64,000 bases of DNA, from positions 4,996,273 to 5,060,272 of the forward strand of contig CM020510.1 of NCBI GenBank assembly GCA_009823395.1. The letters run 5' to 3'. Below, one piece after another: positions 12,331-22,669 of this stretch. The notes beneath the pieces are model-generated. The model was not told the DNA's origin. It ran no database searches and was given only the letters and a program-made list of their open reading frames with translations. A program made the position numbers and the translations under genes. This DNA comes from Thamnaconus septentrionalis. Lineage: Eukaryota > Chordata > Actinopteri > Tetraodontiformes > Monacanthidae. Each line of letters starts with the position of its first letter. Position 1 is the stretch's first letter.

Positions 12331-13447
12331 AAGCAGATCATTGCTGGTTTTCCAAGAACCCTCCAAACTAATCACGCTCCTCCTCTGGCGGCTGACCTGA
12401 ATCCCGACGGAATCGGAATGAGGCTTTAATCCAAACTTCACGGGATGGACTGCGCTTACGTCCCATGTTTTTATAAGAATTCTCCGTGCGCTGGGAAAAT
12501 ATCTGTTGGCCATTTCTTTCACCGAAACACACCAAAATAAATAAATAATTAATATCTATCAAGAAACATTTTATGGTGTATTTTTTGCAGACTGCGTTTT
12601 GGGAAAAACCACAGTCGAAATTCAAACTGAACCCAAATTGTTTTTTTTTTTAAAAATTAATTTATTGATTTAATTAATTTTACAATTCAACAAATTAATT
12701 TAGACACTTTTACGACAACGTACAACACAAGAAAGAATTTAGACTGGAGGGGAACATTTTTGGGGGACATCCCTCATGAATGGCGCCGCCATTGGCATCA
12801 CGGCGGCCTCGTGTGCCGGGATTTACGAGATCCATCTGTCCGGCAGCCTCCTGGATTATTTTATTCATATGTTTACTTATTAAGCAGAACCATCCTGCAG
12901 GGCACTCACTCGGCTCAGCGGGATTACAGCGGGTGTAATCTGCGGCGGCGGCGCAGAAATGAGCAGGGGTCACAGCAGGCGGAGGTGAGCTAAGCTGGTT
13001 AGCCTTGATGAGACACGCGGCGCAGGGACACGCACACGCACGCGGGGGTGGGAAGAGGAGGAGGAGGAGGGACGTTGAAAGTAAACAAAAACAAGACAAA
13101 GTGGATGAAACGATGACATCACCGAGGGCGCTCGAAACGTCACAACACAACCAGGATGTTGTTGTGAGTGAGAAGAAAAAAAAGGCAGGAAACTTGCGGC
13201 AGGAATCTTGCAACAAACCTTGCACGGCAACAACAGCAACAACACAACTCAGCCGTCTCTGAGCGATCACGTTCACAATCTGCCTCACGCTGAACAAGCG
13301 GCCGGTCCTGGTGGCGACAACATGTGCCTCTCTGAGTTGCCGCCGCCGGCGTCATAGTCGCCGTTGCCTTGCCGTCGGCGTCGCTTTTCCGGAGAACGAT
13401 TTTCTCCTTTGAGCGACGCAGCCGCGCTGGCCGGACGCGCCTCTTCT

Positions 13448-13463
13448 TCGTTTTCGAAAACGA
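13448..13463. repeat. perfect 16-bp palindrome in a CpG-dense block
   Basis: TCGTTTTCGAAAACGA equals its own reverse complement. It ends a CpG-rich stretch beginning near 13330. A GAAAAC half-site in inverted arrangement is compatible with several dimeric factors; none can be assigned. Confidence 0.5.
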
Positions 13464-14090
13464 CATTTAATTACAGCGCGGGTTGAGAAATATGTATCAA
13501 AGGCTGCCATCCATGAAAAGCGGATTTGGAGTCGTCAGGCAGCAGTTAATAGACAGCAGTAAATGAAATCGGGGCTGCTGGGGGGGACTAAGACGCGCTT
13601 TCCAGGACTGAGGAGCAGCTTAGTCTGGTCGGGCGCCCAAATCAGGGCTTCTGACATGAGACATACTGAGGAGGGACGGGGGGGAGATAATGAAGAAGAT
13701 TTGGAAGCAGGGAGGGAGGGGATTTTCTTTTTCTTTTTTCTTTTTAAGAAGATTTAGATTCTTCTGCTGCTCAGCGCTGCTCCTAGTGGACAGAAGCTGG
13801 GATTTACGGAGAATTACACAAAAACAACAAGAAATAAAAGTGATTTAATTCCTCCAAGGCCTGATGATGTCATGGGCTGTACGGTGATTTCTCTTTGAGA
13901 CACATTTTTTTTTGGTTGGGGTGCAGCTCGATCTTAAACTTCCCTCCAGTCGCCCTCAGCGGGACGTGGCACTCTGGCATATTTCATCCTGTCCGCTGAC
14001 TTGATGAAGCTCGCGGGGCTTCCGATCGCAAGCGAGGAGCGAAATCAAGAGCGGAGAGAAGAATTTGCAAAGAGACTGGAAGGGGTTGGA

Positions 14091-14123
14091 AGGAGGAGGT
14101 GGAGGAGGAGGAGGAGGAGGAGG
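14091..14123. repeat. (GGA)n triplet repeat
   Basis: About eleven GGA units; a complementary-sense CTC tract follows at 14305-14327. Confidence 0.9.
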
Positions 14124-14975
14124 GGTTGCTGGGAGATGGACGAGGTCCTGGACCAGTCTGGCCCGAGGTGAATGTAACCCCCCCACTCCCACCCCTAACC
14201 CCCCCTCAGATCCTCCTGGCCACCGCCGTGTCATCTGTCAGTGGGAGGAGAGGTGGCAGCCAGGGAGACGACGAGAGGCCTGGAAGCAACCGGCAGAAAA
14301 AGCGCTCCTCCTCCTCCTCCTCCTCCTGGACCATTTATTTCTTTAAGTCAAGAGCAGCACATATTCCCATTTTTTTTTCCCTGCCTATATCTGGCCACAG
14401 CCCCCAACCCCATTCCCTCCACTATTCCCAGTTCATAAAAGCAGGGATTGTTTTGCAGCAGCTCTCTGCCGACGCTTCCCGCCGCCCGCGGAGCCATAAT
14501 TTGCGCGACAACAGGGACAAGGGGGCTACTACCATCCGCCCATACCCCCCCCTCCCTCCCGCAACCACCACCACCACCCTCCTCAAGCGGCTTGTCTCCT
14601 CAGAGACAGGCAGGCAGGCACGCAGACGGCGGCGGCGGTGGAGGTGCAGCAGGTCATTATCCGCTGTTTATCCGGCGAGCAAGAAAGAAAAAAAAACGAA
14701 AAAGCAAAACAGCGTTCCACATTATGGTAATAAGCGCAGAGGGGGCGAGGATGGTGGCCGGTGGTAGGTGGTGGTGGTGGGGGTGGGGGTGGGGGGCAGG
14801 AATGCGCACCTCATTTCAGGTGTAGCGGTCGCCTCATTTCAGGCCGGTAATACCTGCCAGACCGCAGCAGCGGCGGCGGCGGCGCGAATTGAATATGTGA
14901 TGTCACACTGAAGTGAACAGACGCACAACAAATTACGGCTGATCGTTAACACCCCCGTAACACCCCCCCTCCCTT

Positions 14976-15001
14976 ACACACACACACACACACACACACA
15001 C
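14976..15001. repeat. (CA)n microsatellite
   Basis: Pure CA tract of about 13 units. Confidence 0.95.
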
Positions 15002-15280
15002 TTCCCCTCCATACTCCCTCCTCCCAGCTCGCAGATGTAGCGATTAATATCATATCATTCATTCAGCATCCATCCCCGGGACGGCGGCGGCTGATAGGCT
15101 AAAGCCAGCCGATGCTTAAGAGAGCTGATGGGGGAGAGATAGAGAGAGAGAGAGAGGGAGAGGGATGGCGGGCGAGCGATGACTGATCATGTGTTTCTTC
15201 ATCACAGCTCAAGCGCAAATGATGCACAAAGATGTGACAGCGATTTTTTTTCCCCCTCTCCCTCCTTCACCAGAGGAGCT

Positions 15281-15332
15281 GCAGTAGCCGCAGCCGCAGC
15301 AGCAGCAGCCGCAGCCGCAGCAGCAGCAGCCA
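15281..15332. repeat. (CAG)/(CCG) triplet array
   Basis: CAG units alternating with GCC/CCG units over about 50 bp. No exon boundaries were recognised. Confidence 0.9.
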
Positions 15333-15772
15333 GATCGACTTTTGGTGGCTTTGACTCATCGCGCTCTCTGGGGGTCAACGTGCACAGCGCAGGTCATACA
15401 GATTCATACTCAGCTAACGCAAACAAACAAACAAAATGAAAAGAGGGAGCTGCTGGGGACGAAGGCTGCAGGCTGAGGCAGCTTCAGCTCCGTCACTTCA
15501 CTTCAACAGCAGCCTGCAGAAACTTGCGTAATCACAGCAAACACTTGCGTTTGACGAGTGCCTGATTTTTTGTTTCTTTTTCTGTCTTTCTCTTCTCGTC
15601 TTCTCGCCAAAATAAAACGGCAACAACAACAACAAGAGCGCACAGAACATCTGGATCCCACTCGGCAGAAAATCATCTTGTTTACCAAGTTTCATTTGTT
15701 TGCTGCAGCGAGTCGCCGGATTCGATCCGTCAAAAATTTCCAGCAGACGTGTGAACAAACCGAGGACTGTGC

Positions 15773-15795
15773 GTGTGTGTGTGTGTGTGTGTGTT
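15773..15795. repeat. (GT)n microsatellite
   Basis: About eleven GT units followed by a G run. Confidence 0.9.
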
Positions 15796-16128
15796 TGGGG
15801 GGGTGAATGAATCTTATGAATGTTGCCTTTTTCTCCTCTTATTTTTTCACACTTTAGAAGAACAACAAAAAGAACGAAACCAAAGCAGTTGGTCTCACAC
15901 AACCTCACAGACTGGCACTCGTTCTGTCACTTCCCCTCCGACGGCAGAGTTCATCACCACGGGGTCAAACTTCAATCAGGTGGCGGCACCCGCTCACGTT
16001 GACCCCGCCGACCCCCGCTGACCCCGCTGCCGTACCGCTTACCGCTGACAAACCTCGCCGACCTGCTCCAGTCTATCACGCTATCACATCACCAGAATGA
16101 AACACTTTTCCACTTTTCTTCCTCCTCC

Positions 16129-16147
16129 TGCTGCTGCTGCTGCTGCT
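16129..16147. repeat. (CTG)6 triplet repeat
   Basis: Six CTG units about 640 bp into the putative intron from the signal exon donor. Confidence 0.9.
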
Positions 16148-16200
16148 TTTTGTCTTCCTAAGACAACCACCTGGTGGCAAGCCGGAGAAACGGCTCGTCC

Positions 16201-16222
16201 AGCCAGCCAGCCAGCCAGCCAG
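16201..16222. repeat. (AGCC)5 tetranucleotide repeat
   Basis: Five AGCC units. Confidence 0.9.
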
Positions 16223-16786
16223 GACGCCGTCCACAGACTCACACAGTCTGGGAATAAATAACAACAACAAGCAGCCGTGCATTCCGTCACTTCTCCTCCT
16301 TGCTGCCTCCAGAGTCCAGACCCCCCATCGTCGCCGCTGCGCTCAATAAGGAAGGAGGCTGTCAGTCCGAAACAATGTGACTCTGGGGTTGAACGCTTGG
16401 CTGGCCGGAGGTCAGGGGGGCGGGGCCGAGAGGGTCCGAGGGGGTGGGGGCGGGTGGGGGCTAGTTTCTTGCGTGTGTGACGGGAATAACAAGGCGCGAA
16501 GGAAGCGCTTTAACAAGACGGCGGCGGTGGCAGAGAGGAAGATGTCTCACTCCTTCACCACCTCGCTGATGGAGCGTCTCGTTGAAAAACAAACAAAGTC
16601 ATCAATAAAAAGCCGTGCAGACTGGACCTCCACGCGTCCAGATTGTTCAGATATCAGAGCGCAGCGACAACAACCGCGACAACACTTGTGCGCCTCTGCC
16701 CCTCGCGGCAGACTCACACCGAGCGCAGCGGGAAAACACACAACGCACAAACACACAGAGAGCAGAGGTAAATAAAGAGAACTTAC

Positions 16787-16872
16787 GGTGGCCGGAGATG
16801 CAGAGCAGGAGCAGGAGGACCCCGGGGATCATGGCTGAGGTGGAGGGGGAGGTGGAGGAGGAGGTGGAGGAC
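16787..16872 (-). CDS. first coding exon with signal peptide, gene not identified (partial)
   Basis: On the minus strand a pyrimidine-rich stretch ending in CTGTAG sits directly before position 16872. The exon then runs through a CT-rich leader to ATG at 16832-16830, with G at -3. It encodes MIPGVLLLLLCISGH, then one further base, and ends at 16787 against a perfect GTAAGT donor (16786-16781). The 15 residues form a classical secretory signal start: a short n-region, a VLLLLLC hydrophobic core and a small or polar end. Phase-1 signal exons are common in immunoglobulin-superfamily, receptor kinase and other extracellular modular proteins. No downstream exon is visible in 1-16786, so the next exon should lie outside the window. 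Without the splice acceptor, an upstream in-frame ATG at 16934 would add an N-terminal extension that looks less like a signal peptide. The family cannot be named from 15 residues. The exon itself is moderately secure. Confidence 0.6.
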
Positions 16873-17156
16873 CTACAGGGAAACAGTGGGCGAGTGTGAA
16901 ATTGAAGTTGGCAGGAAGAAACACACACACGCACGAGACGAGACAGAGCTGCTCTGTGCCGCCGCCGCCGCCACTGCTGCTGCCGCTGCTGTGAGGAGCA
17001 GGATGAGGAGGAAGTGGAGCGACGGGATGCAGGAGGAAGGATGCTGCTCCTCCTCCTCCTCCTCCACCTCCCCCGCCTCCTTCTCCTCCGCTGGCCGAGT
17101 GCTCAGAGTCTCCGTTTACCGGCTGGATGGATGGATGAGAGGGACAGAGAGCAGTC

Positions 17157-17210
17157 TCCTCCTCCTCTTCTTCTTCTTCTTCTTCTTCTTTTTCTTCTCT
17201 TCCTCCCTCT
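17157..17210. repeat. (CTT)n pyrimidine tract in the putative promoter region
   Basis: CTC units pass into CTT units, then a TTTCTTCTCTTCC stretch. The minus strand, which is the sense strand of the gene, is purine-rich here. Confidence 0.85.
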
Positions 17211-17232
17211 GTCCTTCCTTCTCTCCCTCCTC

Positions 17233-17246
17233 TGACACCGGTGTCA
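17233..17246. promoter_or_regulatory. perfect 14-bp palindrome, possible dimer-binding site
   Basis: The sequence is TGACACCGGTGTCA, identical to its own reverse complement. The half-site GGTGTCA differs by one base from the T-box core GGTGTGA, so binding by a T-box or other dimeric factor is conceivable. The palindrome itself is directly visible; the factor is inference. Confidence 0.35.
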
Positions 17247-17277
17247 CTCTCTCTGGACGACTTGCTCCTCGCCTCTG

Positions 17278-17282
17278 ATTGG
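17278..17282 (-). promoter_or_regulatory. CCAAT box
   Basis: The minus strand reads AACCAATCAGAGGCG here, an NF-Y-type CCAAT element in its usual extended context (CCAATCAG). It lies about 405 bp upstream of the splice acceptor of the signal-peptide exon and about 32 bp upstream of the palindrome at 17233-17246. Confidence 0.4.
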
Positions 17283-17523
17283 TTCCCGTGGCTGAAGGTG
17301 AGGCGCTGGACTTTTTTTTTCTCTTTTTCCTCCGCTCGTCTCTTTCCGCCGCCGCTGCCTCGCTCGCTCCACTCAGCTCAGTGCCGCTCGTCCGCTCGTG
17401 CGCTCAGTCTCCTCAGCTCGCCCACCATCCCCACCACTACTCTCTCTCTCTCTCGCTCGCTCACTCGCTCGCTCTAGCAGACAGAGTGAGGGAATAGAGC
17501 TCCAGCGACTAGACTCCTCCCTG

Positions 17524-17535
17524 CTCTCCCTCCCT

Positions 17536-17599
<64 letters not shown>
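17524..17599. repeat. (CTCC)n then (CT)28 array
   Basis: Tetranucleotide CTCC units grade into about 28 pure CT units. First of two long CT arrays just upstream of the putative promoter. Confidence 0.97.
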
Positions 17600-17601
<2 letters not shown>

Positions 17602-17667
17602 CGTCTGCCTCTCTTGCCCTGTCGACTGTCTTGGTGGCTGAGTGTGATGCTGGGAGAGCTGGGGGTC

Positions 17668-17669
<2 letters not shown>

Positions 17670-17725
<56 letters not shown>

Positions 17726-17735
17726 CGCTCGCTCT
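17670..17735. repeat. (TC)n array with TCGC end
   Basis: About 26 pure TC units ending in CTCG units. It lies 71 bp beyond the first array with an intervening non-repetitive segment. Confidence 0.97.
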
Positions 17736-18415
17736 CTGGGAACCAGGGCTGCAATTAGAATAAGAAAAGAAAAAGCGCCTCGACCTACAAGCAACATCCA
17801 CAAAACAAAACCCATAAGTGTCACTCTGCCCCTCCTCCCTCACTCCCCCTTCACCCCCCGCCCCGTCCCCTTTAAGACCCCCGACATTTTTCCCAGATTC
17901 CCCCGGACGGCCAAGAAATTTTGGGGGGCTGAAAGAATCACGCACTGCCTCCACATCAGTATTCAGGAGCCGCGCCGTTGTGTTCGCCCCTTTCCAGCTT
18001 GTTTATTTATTTTTTTTTTGGTTTGTTTTTTTAGTGGTATGTGAAATTGTTTCACGAGCACTCACTCAGTCACTCACTCACTCGCTCGCTCCAGGACCCC
18101 AACGCAGGAGGTCATAAAAAGGCTAAATGTGCCAACTTTCACAGACTTTTGCCTGTTAAATATTTAAAAAGCTGCATTTTTTCCTCCCCTTCTGTTGTGT
18201 TCCACTGCTGGTTGTGCGTCCGTGTGAACAGCAACGTGGCCATTAAAAGCCAAACCTTTGTGTTTACTTATTATCAAAGATGCACCTCATATTTTTTTAA
18301 TCTGCTCTTCCCAAATAATTTTAGCATTAAATGTTGCTTTGTTTTTTTCCAGTTCTGGAATTTTCATACATTTTCTTAATTAAACTTGGATGTCTGAGCT
18401 GTGATGGCTTTAAAG

Positions 18416-18899
18416 GAGGGTTGGAAGGAAGGAAGGAAGGAATGAAGGGAGAAAAGGAGGAAGGAAGGAAGAGAAGGAGGAAGGGAGGAAGGAAGGAAGT
18501 GAGGAAAGGAGGAAGGAAGGGAGGAAGAAAAGAAGGAAGGAAGGAAGGAAGGGAGGGAGGGAGGGAGGGAGGAATGAAGGGAGAAAAGGAGGAAGGAAGG
18601 AAGAGAAGGAGGAAGGAAGTGAGGAAAGGAGGAAGGGAGGGAGGGAGGAAGGAAGGAAGGGAGGAAGGAAGGAATGAAGGAAGGGAGAAGGAAGGGAGGG
18701 AGGAAGGAATGAAGGGAGAAAAGGAGGAAGGAAGGAAGAGAAGGAGGGAGGAAGTGAGGAAAGGATGAAGGAAGGAAGGAAGGAAGGAAGGGAGGAAGGA
18801 GGAAGGAAGGAAAGAAAGAAGGGAGGAAGGAAGGAAGGAAAGAAAGAAGGGAGGAAGGAAGGAAAGAAAGGAGGAAGGAAGGAAAGAAAGGAGGAAGGA
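18416..18899. repeat. GGAA polypurine array with higher-order units
   Basis: About 480 bp on the plus strand are almost entirely G and A, built from GGAA and GGGA units. A shared block of about 43 bp starting GGAATGAAGGGAG recurs at 18439, 18571 and 18706, giving a higher-order period of 132-135 bp. Translations in either direction (poly Glu/Lys/Arg/Gly or Ser/Phe/Leu/Pro) are repeat artefacts. Confidence 0.95.
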
Positions 18900-19029
18900 C
18901 GGGCCGTCTTGGCAGTCTTTTACTTTAACAGGGGAAAAGATGTGGCTGGAGAAAGTGCAGAGTGCCTCCACATGGTTTCCTTATCTGCGATCCGGCCGAT
19001 GAAAAAGTGTTGACTTGTGCTTTCCAGCG

Positions 19030-19215
19030 TTCCTGCATTTGTCGTCGTTGTTTATCAGATGGAGGCCGTTCGGCGAGTCTAAGACGTACAGTTAATGCCC
19101 ATTATCCCGAGATCAGAGGTCTGATTATAACACGGCGGAGCTCCGCATGGGGCCCCACGTCATATCAATTTAATCCGTCCCCCTGACAGCCTAATCTAAT
19201 CAAGAGGGCCGGAGG
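19030..19215. promoter_or_regulatory. candidate conserved non-coding element
   Basis: Repeat-free block following the GGAA array. It contains TGCCCATTATCCCG, CTGATTATAAC and tandem CTAATCTAATC, a pair of bicoid/Otx-type TAATC cores. No alignment available. Confidence 0.3.
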
Positions 19216-19252
19216 ATGACAGGTGGTCTTTTCATCAGCGCAAACAAACAGC

Positions 19253-19303
19253 CACACACAACACACACACACATACACACACATACATACACACACACAC
19301 ACA
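19253..19303. repeat. imperfect (CA)/(CATA) microsatellite
   Basis: CA units with several TA interruptions. Confidence 0.93.
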
Positions 19304-19721
19304 AAACAAGGCTGCTGTGGCCCGACCACAGCACCACGGATTTGCATTCTGCCCAAGGAAAAGACCAGCAGGGGCAACAGGAAGAAGAGAGAGGGGGGGG
19401 CGCGGGGTGCGGTGCAGGGAGGGCAGCAATGGAGCTTTTGTGCTTGAAGGTTGAGCGGCGAGGGAGGAGGGGAAGGTAAACAGGAAAACAATTTGTCTAC
19501 TTCCAGCTCCCAGCGCTGCTCTGCTTCCCACTGCAAATCCACCGCCTGGATTACAAGATGCTGTCTCAAAATTCCAAAATGATCCGGGCCCGTCCCAGGA
19601 CGATGATGATGGACATCATACCATCAAAACGGTCCGGTGACAAGATTCATTAGGATCCAAATTAAATTTGAAGCTTCCAAAACAACAACATCAATAAATA
19701 TATTTCTATATATGTTCATAC

Positions 19722-19746
19722 TATATATATATATATATATATATAT
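19722..19746. repeat. (TA)12 microsatellite
   Basis: Pure TA tract preceding a T-rich run. Confidence 0.93.
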
Positions 19747-20779
19747 TATTTTTTTTTATTCTGTTTTTTGTCAGATTTCCTCATCTTGGTCTGATGCAAC
19801 ACACTTGTCATTCATCTGTCAACGTGCTGATAGTGATTTTTCTATTTTTAAACACTGGAATCAATCACTTCCGACAATCCACACGGGACAAAATCAGCCA
19901 CACGCATACAAACGCACAACAAAAAAAAACAAAAACAAAGAGACGTCAGATTTTTTTTTTTGCATTAAGTCGTCAGGGAAAGACAAGAAAAGTCTCGTCC
20001 TGTGTTGAATCCACAGCGCAGCGGCGGGAGGCGTCGTCGTCGACTTAGCGCAGCGACTCTTCCCCCGCCACAGTTTAACAACCTCTTTATACGACTTAGC
20101 GGCAGAATCTCCGGCGGTGATCCGAGCGAGCGAGACTGAGTCGTCTACATCAGTGGCGGGCGCCGCCGCCGCCCCCGACCCCCTCCACTTCCCCCCCTTC
20201 CTCCTCCGAGTCCCCCACTACAAAAAGAGCGAGCGGCGTCGCTGCGGACGACGTGTCAGAGTTTCTTCCGGGCGTCTTTCTGCAACTTATTCTCCTTCTT
20301 TGCATTTCAATGACTGGCTTCAGTCTTTTTCTCTTACCCCATTACCCTTTTGCAGACACGCATCAAAAGATGAGAAAAAAAAGAGCGGATGGGGGGGTGG
20401 GGCGTCAGGAGACGACGTGGACAAGAACACAGCGGGCGCTTGGCCGCAGGTCAAAGGTCAGGGCTTTTTTTTTTTAATCGGGAGTTCAGTGCGACTGGAT
20501 CGGTTTGATTTACACAACACGGCCTGGATTGGAGTTTTGAACTAGTGAATCAAGGAGTGGCACGTGCGGGTCAAACAGAAACAGACGACTCACTTTGATC
20601 TCAGGTGTCCTCTCTGAAGACGAGGCTCGGCTTCTCTGCAGTCTGCTGCCTGTCAGGGTGAAAGTCTCTCTGTGTCTGTGTCCTCCGGTCCCTCTGTCGT
20701 CCCTCCACCTCCAGACACACCTGCCGCCTCCCGGCAGTGCAGATCACCTGCTTGCAATCACCTCATCAGTCCCTGCTGG

Positions 20780-20781
<2 letters not shown>

Positions 20782-20843
<62 letters not shown>
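20782..20843. repeat. (CT)31 microsatellite
   Basis: Pure CT tract of about 31 units ending in CTCGAG. Confidence 0.97.
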
Positions 20844-20844
<1 letters not shown>

Positions 20845-20960
20845 AGCTGCGTTTCCATGACAGTTTTTCGCAAAATAAAAGCGGTATTTGTCAAATTTCG
20901 ACAAGGTGGAAATGCCAATTGCAGGTGTTTCCATTGAATGGCGTGAAGCGCATCAGGCAT
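20845..20960. mobile_element. candidate dispersed-repeat fragment
   Basis: The segment opens with GCGTTTCCATGACAG, later has TGTTTCCATTGAATG, and contains TTTCGCAAAATAAAAGCG and ATTTCGACAAGGTGGAAA. From memory this texture of repeated GTTTCCAT and TTTCGC..AAAT motifs resembles short non-autonomous dispersed repeats in teleosts. No target-site duplication or ends could be defined. Confidence 0.25.
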
Positions 20961-22434
20961 AAACTTGTCTCTTTACGAGATTTTACGGGAAATAGATATG
21001 CTTTTGTTTGTTTACCTTAGATACCTCGTTACCTCGGATTTCTACTCAAAAAGATGGTTAAGAGAATTTTTCACATTCATGGGTCTCTATTAATAGATTT
21101 CCTCCCTGGTCAGAACAGGTTGTTTCGCAGCCAAGAAGAAATTATTAAATATATCAGCTTTCCTCATAAGGGCTAATTAATTAATTAACACACTGTGTTT
21201 GCTCTTTCTTCCCACTACTCCACCTCCTCCGATGACCACTTCCTGCTGTCCAGTGGACCAACTTCCTGCAAGCACAAGCATAAAACATTAGCATGGTGTG
21301 TAACAGCAATAGCAAAACAAGGCGCCTGCAGTTGAGGGTCTCGGCCTTTGCAGAGGTGTTGACTGCTGCAGCTCCTGGAGGCGCTGATGGTCCAGACCTC
21401 CAGTCCAAGCAAGTGGTTTAACCAAGATGGATCTGAATACAACTTGCAGGGAATGTCCTGTACTGTCCCGGAGCCTCCTGGCTGATCAGTTGGCTGCTAA
21501 ACATCTGCTGCTTTGCTGTTTCTTTTGGTGTTTTCTTTTACAACACGAACCGCCATCAGACCGATCATCAAACTCGCCGGTGTGCAGTATTCTTTACGCC
21601 CTGCAGTCCGCGTTTGACGGCTGCGTATAAAAAGTTTACCTGGAACGCGGCAGTTTGACTTTGCAACTTCCTGAAAGGTGGTTTATTAGGCAGCTGTTTT
21701 CCTCTGCAGAAATCCCAGGATCCTCCTTTTTTTTTGTACCGCTATGATTTTGATTGACCCAAAGCGCCTCCCAGGTGCTTCATAGTCAGAACCTTCACAC
21801 AGACCTAACAACTCCGTAGCTCACACTCCAGCAGCATCTCCCTTTGCTGCTTCACGTCGAGCGAGTCTAATTCGGCTGCAGCTGCCGTGGACGTGTCTAT
21901 TAAAATAATAATAAGTGCATGCCATGAGGATGTAACATGAGGATTAGGGATTGATTTTCCACTTGGTCTGACTTTTAAAGTGCAGTATTCGTGGCAGCCG
22001 GCAGCACTACTTCTTTTTCTTTTCTTTTTTTTTTTTCCTCTTCCCCCTTCCTCGAGTGAGAAATGGCAATAAATCTTATTTATTCACTACTCTCTCAAGC
22101 TGGCGTGTCAAAGCTCAAGGAGCACATTTTTGCACCGCACAGCGAAACAAAGAAAAGAAAAAACAGCAGCTACTGACTAATTCAATTAATTAGTTTGGGT
22201 TACAAAGTGACCTTTGGAACTCCAAGGCATGAAAATCCACCGCGCTGAGCAGTCAGTCCAGGAGCGGGCAATGGCAGGGAAGATAAAGTGGAATTTTTTT
22301 TTCTGGATATTTGGTCGGGACGTGAACGATTGTGTATTTCAAACAATACAGTCTGTATGATACTGTATGGTTATTGAAGCTCTGCAGGTTCTCTCTGTGA
22401 TCCTTCATGTCTGAGATTCTCTCCTGCTTTTCAT

Positions 22435-22436
<2 letters not shown>

Positions 22437-22482
<46 letters not shown>

Positions 22483-22517
22483 TCTCACGCACACTCACAC
22501 ACGCACCCACACACACA
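22437..22517. repeat. (CT)n array passing into CA-rich repeat
   Basis: About 18 CT units, then mixed CACTCT units, then CA-rich sequence. Confidence 0.95.
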
Positions 22518-22669
22518 AAAGTGTCGCATTAAAATGATGGACGGCCACTTTGCTTTTTGACACAAATAGAAAGTGACACATCCGTTTATTTCTCCCAGGC
22601 CTGCACATCCTCTGCCGAGGCCCAGGAAGGTCTGCAACCTCGGGGCCGCCGGCAGACCTGTGCGTCTCG

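Larger units (their letters stand above)
1..16786 (-). other. putative first intron, non-coding
   Basis: If the exon at 16787-16872 is real, this stretch is intron of the same gene. I see no exon with believable splice sites and a recognisable domain in it on either strand. It holds simple repeats, T and A homopolymers (for example 559-573, 2507-2523, 5511-5530, 8851-8895), CpG-dense blocks (about 7540-7860, 8100-8420, 13330-13470), a nested hairpin at 5350-5388 and several AT-rich islands that look like non-coding regulatory elements. Confidence 0.4.
16873..17500 (-). promoter_or_regulatory. putative promoter and 5' leader region of the minus-strand gene
   Basis: This block lies directly upstream of the signal-peptide exon. 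It is rich in CpG and CT, and holds a CCAAT box in minus orientation (17282-17278, reading CCAATCAGAGGCG) and a perfect 14-bp palindrome at 17233-17246. Triplet tracts of CTC (17041-17070) and CTT (17157-17210) lie between them and the exon. The acceptor at 16872 implies a non-coding exon 1 in or beyond this block. I cannot place its donor or the transcription start, and no convincing TATA box was seen. It could instead be internal intron sequence if the true promoter lies further upstream. Confidence 0.35.

Noticed and set aside
11917..12522. 201-codon minus-strand frame
   Set aside because: Built from G-rich, GGC-triplet and TGAC repeats plus mixed sequence, with no domain and no exon signals.
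12710..13297. 195-codon minus-strand frame with hydrophobic segments
   Set aside because: It crosses CpG-rich and GGA-type low-complexity DNA. The hydrophobic runs are translated CTC/CTT and T-rich tracts.
14099..14767. 222-codon plus-strand frame starting with poly-Glu
   Set aside because: The poly-Glu and poly-Ser parts are translated GGA and CTC repeats, and the rest resembles no known protein.
15719..15731. Motif resembling a tRNA T-loop (GATTCGATCC)
   Set aside because: No matching T-stem, D-arm or anticodon stem could be arranged around it.
17373..17954. 193-codon minus-strand frame of Arg-Glu repeats in the promoter-side region
   Set aside because: The Arg-Glu stretches are translated GA (CT) microsatellites.
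18327..18971. 214-codon minus-strand frame rich in Ser, Phe, Leu and Pro
   Set aside because: It is entirely the translation of the GGAA polypurine array.
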